Below are positions 23,217 to 31,221 of a stretch of DNA of 39,271 nt, piece by piece. Source of the stretch: an uncultured Alphaproteobacteria bacterium (GTDB taxonomy: Bacteria > Pseudomonadota > Alphaproteobacteria > UBA9655); the NCBI GenBank assembly GCA_937967795.1, contig CALBSK010000109.1, positions 1 through 39,271 on the forward strand. Direction: 5' to 3'. The position numbers were made by a program, and so were the translations under genes. The notes beneath the pieces were generated by a model that was not told the DNA's origin, did not search any database, and worked only from the letters and a program-made list of their open reading frames with translations. Each line of letters opens with the position of its first letter. Position 1 is the first letter of the stretch.

Positions 23217-23450
23217 AATGAAATAAAGCCGACCGATTTTAATGACCTACGTGTATTAGAAGAGATCGAGGCCGTTAAAACACAAATTGAACAAGCCCAC
23301 CACAATTCTCTTAACCCCTTACCGGGGCCACTTCCCATTAAGAATACACTTCTGCCCGTTCTTCTGATAACTCTCTTCTCTCTGACTTTATTTAAAGGGG
23401 ATATGTCCAGGAAGTTTCTCAGAAAAGCTGCTTCAAAAATAAATCTTTAA
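23217..23450 (+). pseudogene. start-less frame encoding a membrane segment
   Basis: A 78-codon open frame without ATG reads LRVLEEIEAVKTQIEQAHHN, then a hydrophobic stretch LLPVLLITLFSLTLF and a basic tail. It could be the tail of a decayed gene in the 376-base gap upstream of hppA (23071-23446). Nothing else is seen in that gap. Low confidence. Confidence 0.25.
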
Positions 23451-23683
23451 TTCAAGCACGTCTTCTGGCAGGACAAGCTTTCATAGTACTTTACATCGTT
23501 AGCGGCTTCGATGAGCTCTGTCTTATCTCCTGTATACTCTTCTTCAATGAAATCGAGGAGATTTTTATAATTTTCTTCAACTGACTGAAAACATTCATGT
23601 TTATTAGAAAATATGGGGCATTCAGGCGCATCGGCAAAAACGTGGAAGGGCAAAACTGAAATAAGGATCATGAACGTGCGCAT
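23447..23683 (-). CDS. small secreted cysteine-containing protein
   Basis: 78 residues. Residues 1-17 form a signal peptide (MRTFMILISVLPFHVFA), and the mature part has four Cys (APECP, HECF, LSCQKTC), enough for two disulfides in the periplasm. No family is recognised. It lies downstream of groEL on the same strand across the groESL terminator. It is the one secreted protein here without ME after the signal peptide. Confidence 0.6.
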   Translation of the reverse strand: MRTFMILISVLPFHVFADAPECPIFSNKHECFQSVEENYKNLLDFIEEEYTGDKTELIEAANDVKYYESLSCQKTCLN

Positions 23684-23754
23684 AACCGTCTCTTTAATGG
23701 AGTAAGTTGATAAAGAGAAAGATATCGCAAGAAGTTTAAAAACCCGTTAATGAA

Positions 23755-23783
23755 TAAAAAAAGAGGGCCTCGAAAGACCCTCT
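23755..23783 (-). terminator. Rho-independent terminator of groESL
   Basis: On the minus strand AGAGGGTC and GGCCCTCT form an 8-bp stem with a short loop, followed by a run of T. It begins about 30 bases after the groEL stop codon. Confidence 0.85.
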
Positions 23784-23814
23784 TCTCAGACTCAGAGACT
23801 GAAATGGTTTTCTT

Positions 23815-25455
23815 TTAGAAACCCATTCCACCCCCCATTCCCATACCGTCCATATTGGGCATAGGTGCTTCTTTCTTTTCAGGCTTTTCTGCAACCATTG
23901 CTTCAGTTGTAATGAGAAGCCCTGCAATAGAAGCCGCATCTTGAAGCGCAATCCGTACGACTTTTGTGGGATCGATGATTCCCGCTTTGACGAGATCCGT
24001 ATATTCTCCTGTTTGTGCGTTATACCCATAATTGGTATCTTTGCTTTCCAAGAGTTTTCCGACTACGATAGAACCATCATCGCCAGCATTAACGACGATT
24101 TGACGCGTAGGTGCTGAAAGCGCTCGACGAACAATCTCGATTCCCACGCGTTGCTCATCATTTGCAGGTTTTAAGGATTCAAGAGCTCTAATGGCATAAA
24201 GAAGAGCGACCCCTCCGCCGGCAACAACACCTTCTGCAACAGCAGCGCGGGTCGCATACATGGCGTCTTCCACACGATCTTTACGCTCCTTAACTTCAGG
24301 TTCGGTAGCTCCTCCAACACGGATTACCGCCACACCACCAGCGAGTTTTGCAAGGCGCTCCTGCAATTTCTCACGATCGTAATCAGAAGTTGATTCCTCG
24401 ATTTGGGCACGAAGCTGATTGCAACGTGCGTCAATTTCAGCCTTAGATCCAGCCCCATGGATGATGGTCGTATCTTCTTTTGTAATAAGAACCTTTTTAG
24501 CGGTTCCTAACATGCTGATATTGACATTTTCAAGCTTAATCCCGAGATCTTCTGAGATGACTTGGCCACCCGTGACTGTTGCGATGTCCTCCAGCATGGC
24601 TTTCCGACGATCCCCAAAACCTGGCGCTTTCACAGCAGCTACTTTGAGCCCGCCTCGTAATTTGTTCACAACGAGGGTTGCGAGTGCTTCACCTTCAACA
24701 TCTTCAGCAATGATGAGAAGAGGACGCCCTCCTTGAACAACAGATTCAAGAACGGGGAGAAGAGGCTGTAATCCTCCAAGTTTCTTTTCGTGAAGAAGGA
24801 TGTATGGATTTTCAAGTTCGCAGATCATCTTTTCCGCATTTGTCACAAAGTAAGGAGAAAGATAACCACGATCGAATTGCATTCCTTCAACCACATCCAA
24901 TTCAGTTTCAAGGGATTTGGCTTCTTCAACCGTAATGACGCCTTCATTTCCTACTTTTTCCATAGCGCGAGCAATCATCTCTCCAATTTCTTTTTCACCA
25001 TTCGCAGAAATAGTTCCGACTTGGGCAATTTCTTGATTGGTAGAAACCGAACGAGAACGCTTCTTGACGTCTTCGATAACCGCTTGAACGGCCATATCAA
25101 CACCACGCTTAAGATCCATAGGGTTCATGCCCGCCGCAACAGACTTGATTCCTTCTTTCACAATAGCGTGCGCTAAAACGGTCGCTGTTGTCGTTCCATC
25201 CCCTGCAATGTCAGAGGTTTTGGAAGCTACTTCTCGCACCATTTGAGCGCCCATATTTTCAAATTTATCGGAAAGCTCAATTTCCTTTGCAACAGAAACA
25301 CCGTCTTTTGTGATACGAGGTGCTCCAAAGGATTTATCAAGAACAACATTTCGCCCCTTGGGCCCTAAGGTCACTCGTACAGCATCGGCGAGAATATCGA
25401 CACCGCGGAGCATCCGCTCACGAGCATCTGTACTAAATTTAACTTCTTTTGCCAT
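23815..25455 (-). CDS. groEL: chaperonin GroEL (Hsp60)
   Basis: 546 residues, full length. Family landmarks: KEVKFSTDARERMLRGVDIL at the start, VTLGPKGRNVVLDKSFGAP, the ATP-binding GDGTTTATVLA, and a C-terminal Gly-Met-rich tail (GMGMGGGMGF). It forms the 14-mer ring that folds cytoplasmic proteins with GroES and ATP. AGGAAG lies before the ATG; groES is 18 bases upstream, in one operon controlled by CIRCE. Confidence 0.99.
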   Translation of the reverse strand: MAKEVKFSTDARERMLRGVDILADAVRVTLGPKGRNVVLDKSFGAPRITKDGVSVAKEIELSDKFENMGAQMVREVASKTSDIAGDGTTTATVLAHAIVKEGIKSVAAGMNPMDLKRGVDMAVQAVIEDVKKRSRSVSTNQEIAQVGTISANGEKEIGEMIARAMEKVGNEGVITVEEAKSLETELDVVEGMQFDRGYLSPYFVTNAEKMICELENPYILLHEKKLGGLQPLLPVLESVVQGGRPLLIIAEDVEGEALATLVVNKLRGGLKVAAVKAPGFGDRRKAMLEDIATVTGGQVISEDLGIKLENVNISMLGTAKKVLITKEDTTIIHGAGSKAEIDARCNQLRAQIEESTSDYDREKLQERLAKLAGGVAVIRVGGATEPEVKERKDRVEDAMYATRAAVAEGVVAGGGVALLYAIRALESLKPANDEQRVGIEIVRRALSAPTRQIVVNAGDDGSIVVGKLLESKDTNYGYNAQTGEYTDLVKAGIIDPTKVVRIALQDAASIAGLLITTEAMVAEKPEKKEAPMPNMDGMGMGGGMGF

Positions 25456-25473
25456 AATGTATCTTCCTTTCAG

Positions 25474-25773
25474 TTATGCAGCTTTGGCTTCGACGATTCC
25501 CATGATATCGGATTCTTTCATCACGAGATAATCTTGGCCTCCAAATTTCACTTCTGTTCCGGACCACTTACCGAAAAGAATGCGATCTCCTACTTTAACA
25601 TCCATAGGAATCACTTTTCCGTCGTCAAGGCGTGTGCCAGATCCAATAGCAATTACCTCTCCTTCCATGGGCTTTTCTTTTACAGTATCAGGAATAATAA
25701 TTCCACCTGCGGTTTTTTCTTCTTGCTCAACACGGCGAACAAGAACACGGTCATGTAATGGTCTAAATTTCAT
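25474..25773 (-). CDS. groES: co-chaperonin GroES (Hsp10)
   Basis: 99 residues from the ATG at 25773 (MKFRPLHDRVLVRRVE), which has GGGGGAGAG at a normal distance; an in-frame ATG at 25788 would add five residues ahead of the usual start and is disfavoured. The mobile loop (EEKTAGGIIIPDTVKEKPME) and GDRILFGKWSGTEVKFGG match the family. It caps GroEL. First gene of the operon. Confidence 0.99.
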   Translation of the reverse strand: MKFRPLHDRVLVRRVEQEEKTAGGIIIPDTVKEKPMEGEVIAIGSGTRLDDGKVIPMDVKVGDRILFGKWSGTEVKFGGQDYLVMKESDIMGIVEAKAA

Positions 25774-25814
25774 GTTTCTCTCCCCCATTTTGGGAATTTA
25801 ATGGTTAACGAATT

Positions 25815-25841
25815 TTAGCACTCTCACCATGAGAGTGCTAA
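25815..25841 (-). promoter_or_regulatory. CIRCE operator for HrcA
   Basis: TTAGCACTC, nine bases, GAGTGCTAA: a perfect CIRCE element between the groES start and its promoter. HrcA represses heat-shock chaperone operons at this site. Confidence 0.98.
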
Positions 25842-25843
25842 AA

Positions 25844-25872
25844 TATATAAAATGAATGATACTTCTTGTCAA
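25844..25872 (-). promoter_or_regulatory. sigma-70-type promoter of groESL
   Basis: On the minus strand TTGACA (25867-25872) is separated by 17 bases from TATATA (25844-25849). The CIRCE element begins three bases after the -10 box. Confidence 0.85.
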
Positions 25873-25897
25873 CACTTTCGTGAAATGGCCAATTTAT

Positions 25898-27196
25898 TTA
25901 ACTAGCCTTGGCAAAATTTGACGTGAATTTCTCTGGTAAAACACTCAATGAAGAAGGGGAAGTTTCTTCTTTTTTCCCCCACATGACACAGACCATCCCC
26001 AGAACACCGCTAAACATAAGATAATAAGCAGGGACAAGAGCTGAATCAAGCCAAGCGGTCAAACTCGCAATAATAAGGGGGGTTGTGCCTCCCAACAAGG
26101 CTCCTCCCAATGCATAGCCAAATCCAATCCCACTATACCGTTCATGAACAGGAAAATAGGTGGAAAGCAAAGCCATGCTAGGGGCTCCAACTCCTGCATT
26201 GATTAACCCTAATATTGCTTGAATAAATAGGATATTTAAGAGAGATAAGTCCGTCTCGAGAAACAAGAATAAAGGGTAAACAACAAGCGTACATACAAAA
26301 GCAGATGAAATCATCACTTTTTCTTTTCCAACCTTATCGGCGAGAATTCCGACTATAGGATAAAGAAGGATTAAGAAAAAATTAAGAGCAACATTGATGA
26401 GCATGATTTGAAACGTAGGTATATGAAGTTTTGAGCTCAGTAAATGAGTCATATAAACTGAGGCTAAATAGTAAGGAATTAATATAGCCGCACCTATACC
26501 CATCGTACAAAAAAAATTCTTTTTCCTTTTTTGAAGAACTCCCCACAAAGGAATTTTTTCGATTTTTTCGGATCGATATTGAAGATACGCAGGGCTTTCA
26601 TTGACCCTTGTCCGAATATAATAGCCCATAAGTCCAAAGATACTCCCAATCAAGAAAGGAATTCGCCAGGCCCACAAGGGCATGAAAGAGAGGGTACAAA
26701 GAAAACCAAAAAACGTTCCTAAAACACCGCCAAAAATTCCCGAAGTTGTTAGTATACTCCCTGCAAAAGATTCTTTTCCCTTTTTAGAATATTCAATCAC
26801 AAAGATAGACGCTCCACTATACTCCCCCCCCACACAAAGGCCTTGCAAGAGGCGACAGATGACCAAAACAATAGGCGCTACCATGCCAATGTCTGCATAG
26901 GTGGGTAAGATGCCAATGGTAAAGGTGGGAAGGGTGACGAGGAAGATGGCCCACACCAGCGCTTGGCGTCTACCGAACTTATCCCCTACATACCCAAAGA
27001 CTATTCCTCCAATGGGGCGCATGAGAAAACCCGCAGCAAAAGTACCTAAGCTAGAGATAACCGATAGGGTCTGACTTTCTGTGGGAAAAAAGAGAGGTGC
27101 CAGCATGGTTGCAAAAAAACCATAGAGCATGGCATCATAATATTCTAAAGCATTCCCCACCATGGCCGCAAAAATGGCTTTATAATTTTGTTTCAT
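25898..27196 (-). CDS. MFS transporter, metabolite:H+ symporter (ProP-like) family
   Basis: 432 residues, 12 predicted membrane helices. Family signs: VGNALEYYDAMLYGFFA in the first helix, the MFS loop motif GDKFGRRQALV, LQGLCVGGEYSGASIFV in the fourth helix region, and a second half with PIVGILADKVGKEKVM. This subfamily carries proline, betaine, citrate or similar solutes with protons; the substrate cannot be told from sequence. AAGGAAAA precedes the ATG. It is downstream of nothing on its strand and probably monocistronic. Confidence 0.9.
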   Translation of the reverse strand: MKQNYKAIFAAMVGNALEYYDAMLYGFFATMLAPLFFPTESQTLSVISSLGTFAAGFLMRPIGGIVFGYVGDKFGRRQALVWAIFLVTLPTFTIGILPTYADIGMVAPIVLVICRLLQGLCVGGEYSGASIFVIEYSKKGKESFAGSILTTSGIFGGVLGTFFGFLCTLSFMPLWAWRIPFLIGSIFGLMGYYIRTRVNESPAYLQYRSEKIEKIPLWGVLQKRKKNFFCTMGIGAAILIPYYLASVYMTHLLSSKLHIPTFQIMLINVALNFFLILLYPIVGILADKVGKEKVMISSAFVCTLVVYPLFLFLETDLSLLNILFIQAILGLINAGVGAPSMALLSTYFPVHERYSGIGFGYALGGALLGGTTPLIIASLTAWLDSALVPAYYLMFSGVLGMVCVMWGKKEETSPSSLSVLPEKFTSNFAKAS

Positions 27197-27244
27197 AAAA
27201 TATTTTCCTTCTCTGTGTGAAGTAATAAATCTAACCTATTTGGA

Positions 27245-27690
27245 TAAGGGGTGCTTTTCTCCCGGTTGTCAAAATTGCGAACTCCTCGAAAGGAGGCTAA
27301 AACAATCTGGTCTTTTGTGAGGCATCCTCCTCAAAATTCTTCATCAACATAGGATATAAATAACAATCTGAACCCCCTTAAAAATAAAAGGTAGACTTTT
27401 AGAAAAAATTAATCTATTGTTTTTTGCATAGAAGCTAAGATTAGCTTTTGGCGCTACACCTGTGATGGTTTTTCAGGACAAATCACAGGTGTACCCTATT
27501 ATAAAACACCAACACCACCATTGGGAGGGGAAAGAAGGGGACTTAATAAGTTCCCTTCTGACCTTTTCATCAACACCACCATAATCACAAGGCCGTGAGA
27601 CCTCTTTTCTCCACTTGAGGAGGCTATGCAGCAAGAAGGTGAAGAGCTTCTTTGCCGCAGATTTTCTCACCTTCAGGTGAGAATTCTGTC
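27245..27690. other. gene-free stretch rich in stem-loops (27197-27840)
   Basis: Hairpins seen: CTCCT/AGGAG near 27285; TACACCTGTGAT (27455-27466) with ATCACAGGTGTA (27482-27493), perfect 12 bp; AGAAGGGGACTT with AAGTTCCCTTCT (about 27531-27557, one G-T pair); and TTCTCACC/GGTGAGAA with a four-base loop near 27665-27685. Two similar CAACACCACCAT stretches lie about 70 bases apart. No convincing protein gene is present. It may be a structured RNA or the remains of a palindromic element. Confidence 0.5.
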
Positions 27691-27840
27691 TAACAACTCT
27701 TTAAAAGAATTTTATATCATGTCTTTTTTATCTTTTTCTTTCCCTCAAAATTCTTGTTATTAACCTTAAATTAGTCTACAAAAAAAAGGCTGTCAACATG
27801 AATTTTCAAAGTTAAATATCGTAAAAATGGATATTATTTT

Positions 27841-28770
27841 ATGAAAATGAAATCAATCTATATCTTTGTGAAACTTGCGGAAAGCAATTGTGATTTTAGT
27901 GTCCATAAAATGCTGGGAATCCCCCGTTCTTCTATGTGGTCTTATGTTTCCGATTTGGAAAAAGCCCTTGGAAAAAAATTGATTAACAGGAAAAAACAAA
28001 GCTTGTCTTTTACAGCCGCGGGTGAAGAATTTATTCCTTTTGCCCATAAGCTTTATCAAACCTATGAAGAAAGTCTCGTGAACACCCAACATGTGGAAGA
28101 TTTTACTATAGGAGGAGATATCCTTGTTTCTACAACTAACGCTGTCTCTCTTCAATGGTCCTCAATGGAAATCATAAAAAAATTATATGCCGAATTTCCT
28201 AATTTACGGCTCCACATCACGGCTTCGGATACGATTACAAGAGATGAAGAAAATGTTTCTGATGTTCTTATCAGGCCTTTTGGAGATTCAGAGAATTTTA
28301 TAAAAGTTTGGCACACGACTTATCATCACGGGCTCTTTGCAAGCCAAGACTACTTGAACAAAGAAGGGATTCCTCAATCACCCGAAGATTTGCTATCCCA
28401 CCGCATGATAGGTTATGGGGAACACCCCTTTAGTTATTATGATGAGATAAACTGGCATCTCAAGGGCCAAGGATGCGGCTTGCCGAAACTGAAGCCTGTG
28501 TTGACCATCAATTCCACCAAAGCCATTTTTGATGCCGCAAAACATAGTTTAGGCATATGTTCTGCTCCCATTGAAGCTAATAAAATATACAACGGTGATC
28601 TCATCAGAGTTTTACCTGAAATTGTGGGACCGACCATTAAGACACATTTTTGTATCAAAAAAAACGCGACAGGCCGTAAGCTAAGAGGAATTAATATTTT
28701 TAATAGTTATTTCAAAAACTACCTCGAAAGCCTTGGTATTCAAATCTACCCTGCGGAAGAGGAGAATTAA
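27841..28770 (+). CDS. LysR-family transcriptional regulator
   Basis: 309 residues. N-terminal winged HTH (FVKLAESNCDFSVHKMLGIP, SSMWSYVSDLEKALGKKLIN, RKKQSLSFTAAGEEF), then the two-lobed effector-binding domain (GGDILVSTTNAVSLQW to IKTHFCIKKNATGRKLRGIN). Length is usual. The ribosome binding site is weak. Its target is unknown; the MFS gene is divergent and 644 bases away. A decayed copy of its last 20 codons occurs at 31118. Confidence 0.92.
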   Translation: MKMKSIYIFVKLAESNCDFSVHKMLGIPRSSMWSYVSDLEKALGKKLINRKKQSLSFTAAGEEFIPFAHKLYQTYEESLVNTQHVEDFTIGGDILVSTTNAVSLQWSSMEIIKKLYAEFPNLRLHITASDTITRDEENVSDVLIRPFGDSENFIKVWHTTYHHGLFASQDYLNKEGIPQSPEDLLSHRMIGYGEHPFSYYDEINWHLKGQGCGLPKLKPVLTINSTKAIFDAAKHSLGICSAPIEANKIYNGDLIRVLPEIVGPTIKTHFCIKKNATGRKLRGINIFNSYFKNYLESLGIQIYPAEEEN

Positions 28771-28776
28771 AGGGAA

Positions 28777-30561
28777 TTACCTCTCTAAAACCGGCGCTTC
28801 CGGCAAGAATCCTCCAACCTGCGCCTCCCACAGAATCTTATACAAACCTCCCTGTCCTAATAAATCATTATGGGTTCCATCTTCAACGATCTTCCCTCGA
28901 TCGAAAACAAGAATGCGATCCATATGCAAGAGAGTTGAAAGGCGATGAGCAATAACAATGGTCGTTTTTCCTTGCATCAGCTCCCATAAAGAGTCCTGAA
29001 TATGTTTTTCTGTCACTGAATCCAACTGAGATGTAGCTTCATCTAAAATTAAAAGAGGGGCATTTTTAAGAATGGCCCTCGCAATGGCAATCCGTTGACG
29101 TTGTCCTCCAGAAAGCTTGACTCCTCGTTCTCCCACAAGAGAATCATATCCTTCTCTTAAAGCAGAAATAAATTCATGCGCATGAGCCTCTTTCGAAGCC
29201 TCAATGACTTCCTCATCCGATGCATCCCATCGCCCATAACGGATATTTTCCATCAAGGTGCGGTGAAACAAAGAAGGATCTTGAGGAATCATTCCGATAT
29301 GAGCTCGCAAAGAATCTTGGGTCACATCACGAATGTCCTGACCATCAATAAGGATTCGTCCGGAAGTCACATCAAAAAGGCGAAGAATTAAATTAACGAA
29401 TGTGGCTTTCCCACTTCCTGAATATCCTACAAGTCCCACCTTTTGTCCTGGAAGAATCCTCACTGACTTGTTTTGAAAAAGAGGCTCGTCCCCATTATAA
29501 TGAAATTCAACTTGATCAAAAACGATATAGCCCTTCTCTATGACGAGAACATGAGCATTGGATTTATCTGAGAGTTCAGGAACGGCAAGAAGGGTGCGTA
29601 ATGCCTGAATGATCTTGCCCAATAATTTAGAAAATTGAGAAAACTCTTTCGTGAGTTGCCATAGAAATTCTACAATGGCGATATTAATAATCAAAACCAA
29701 CGCAAAATCTCCAACCGTAATCCACCCTTCCTGACGACCCTTTATCAAAAAATACAGATTAATGGCTTGGATGAAGACAAATGAATATCCATAACAAACC
29801 CATAGCCAAAAATAAGACCATTGGAGTTTCTGTTCGGCTTTAACAGCTTTTGTGACTGTCTTATGAAACGATTTTTTTTCTTGTGCTTTCCTAGAAAACA
29901 GCCGCACAGATAAGATATTCGAAAATACGTCCACCATTTGACCGGTAATCGTTGAACCCCATTCTGACCATAAATCAGAAAGGTGAGTGAATCTTTTAGA
30001 AAGAAAAAGAGAGCCCCCAACAAATAAAGCGGTCCAAACAAGCACAGAAAGAGCAAATCTGATGTTCACTTGCCATAGGGTAAAAATAGCGATGACAAGC
30101 GCCAATCCATGGCTAAGAAAACGATCAAATATGATTTGAAGAATATCCGGTATGCTGCTCGTTAAGTCATTAACTTTGCAGGCTAAACTCCCGGAAAAAT
30201 GATTTTGGTAATAGTGATGGCTTTGTTTTAATAAAGTATCAAAACTCGCCCCTGCTATTTTTTGACGTAAGTGAGGGATCATTTTAAATTCAACGAAATA
30301 CCCATAAAGCCGAAAAACCGTAGACATTAAAAAAGACAGAAATAGATAAACGACCGCAGGAAACGCCAGATAATTAAAAACGTCTTGAGCGGGTATCACA
30401 CTCACCCGATTCAAAATAATTTTAAGAATATAAGGCCTTAGGGATAAATCAACCGACCAAGTAACAGCCACAGCAACCATAACCGCAATTGCAACTGAGA
30501 AAGGACGGATCATTTGGCCAATGAATAAGGCAACGTCTTTAAGTGAAAGTGTACGCGTCAT
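28777..30561 (-). CDS. ABC exporter, fused membrane and ATPase domains (MsbA/multidrug type)
   Basis: 594 residues. Six membrane helices in the first about 320 residues (type IV exporter fold), then the nucleotide-binding domain: Q-loop MIPQDPSLF, signature VKLSGGQRQRIAIARAIL, Walker B LLILDEATSQLDS, and switch His in VIAHRLS. The Walker A reads GYSGSGKAT: the usual Ser or Thr after Lys is Ala, while the next Thr is kept. That Ser/Thr normally ligates Mg2+. It would work as a homodimer exporting lipids or drugs. It is convergent with the LysR gene, six bases apart. Confidence 0.92.
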   Translation of the reverse strand: MTRTLSLKDVALFIGQMIRPFSVAIAVMVAVAVTWSVDLSLRPYILKIILNRVSVIPAQDVFNYLAFPAVVYLFLSFLMSTVFRLYGYFVEFKMIPHLRQKIAGASFDTLLKQSHHYYQNHFSGSLACKVNDLTSSIPDILQIIFDRFLSHGLALVIAIFTLWQVNIRFALSVLVWTALFVGGSLFLSKRFTHLSDLWSEWGSTITGQMVDVFSNILSVRLFSRKAQEKKSFHKTVTKAVKAEQKLQWSYFWLWVCYGYSFVFIQAINLYFLIKGRQEGWITVGDFALVLIINIAIVEFLWQLTKEFSQFSKLLGKIIQALRTLLAVPELSDKSNAHVLVIEKGYIVFDQVEFHYNGDEPLFQNKSVRILPGQKVGLVGYSGSGKATFVNLILRLFDVTSGRILIDGQDIRDVTQDSLRAHIGMIPQDPSLFHRTLMENIRYGRWDASDEEVIEASKEAHAHEFISALREGYDSLVGERGVKLSGGQRQRIAIARAILKNAPLLILDEATSQLDSVTEKHIQDSLWELMQGKTTIVIAHRLSTLLHMDRILVFDRGKIVEDGTHNDLLGQGGLYKILWEAQVGGFLPEAPVLER

Positions 30562-30703
30562 TTTCTTGTTCTCTAAAAAATTTCCGATAAAATAAATGAT
30601 AGTTTATTGGCATTATTGCGAATATTCTGGCATAAGATATGAATATCTTGATCCACCACATCCGTAAATACTGAATCATCGATTTTTATGAAAGGATAGT
30701 TTG

Positions 30704-31102
30704 ATGAATTCATCATTATCACCCTTAATGGAAGCCTATTTTTTTCTTCAAGACGTAGCACAAGAAGGATTTGATTGGGATTCTCCTTTTGCAGCTGCAG
30801 GAAAAGTTAAAGAAGAACTTAACGAAGTCCTTGAAGAACTCCACAAACCCCCCACTTCTGTTCGCCAACAAGCCTTAGAGGAGGAAATAGGCGACCTATT
30901 TCTCGCATGTTCTTGCCTTGCTCGACATTGTAAGGTTGACCCTGAAGAAGCTATTATCTTAGGACTCAAAAAATTTGAACAACGTTACTCGCATTTCAAG
31001 TTCTATATCAAAGAAAAAGGCCTTGATCTTCATGAAGCTTCATCTGTTGATCTGAGAATATTATGGCAACAGTGCAAACAAGAAACCGCCTTTAAAAATT
31101 AA
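30704..31102 (+). CDS. MazG-like nucleoside triphosphate pyrophosphohydrolase
   Basis: 132 residues from the ATG at 30704, which has AAGGA six bases before it. The acidic metal-binding pattern is clear: KVKEELNEVLEELHK, then LEEEIGDLFLACSCLARHCK and DPEEAIILGLKKFEQRY (E-E-x-x-E ... E-x-x-D). MazG-type enzymes hydrolyse NTPs, including non-canonical ones, to NMP and pyrophosphate. It is a single-domain form, shorter than E. coli MazG. Divergent from the ABC exporter. Confidence 0.88.
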   Translation: MNSSLSPLMEAYFFLQDVAQEGFDWDSPFAAAGKVKEELNEVLEELHKPPTSVRQQALEEEIGDLFLACSCLARHCKVDPEEAIILGLKKFEQRYSHFKFYIKEKGLDLHEASSVDLRILWQQCKQETAFKN

Positions 31103-31117
31103 TGTTTGTGCTTAGTT

Positions 31118-31183
31118 TTCAAAAACTGCCTAGCAAACCCGGGTATCCAAATTTATCCTGCGGAAGAGGAAACTTTAAGATAA
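31118..31183 (+). pseudogene. relic of a LysR-type gene 3' end
   Basis: Codons read FKNCLANPGIQIYPAEEE, then TLR and a stop. The LysR gene at 27841 ends FKNYLESLGIQIYPAEEEN. The DNA is clearly related as well. Only the last 20 or so codons are kept, directly after the MazG-like gene. Confidence 0.75.
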
Positions 31184-31221
31184 TCACGACATCAAAACCC
31201 TTGAAGGGATTGGTCTTTATT

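Noticed and set aside
23132..23338. 68-codon minus-strand frame upstream of hppA
   Set aside because: No motif, no ribosome binding site, and low-quality composition; the opposite frame looks slightly more protein-like.
27473..27670. 65-codon minus-strand frame in the hairpin-rich gap
   Set aside because: It reads across several perfect stem-loops and has no recognisable motif, so structure rather than coding explains the sequence.
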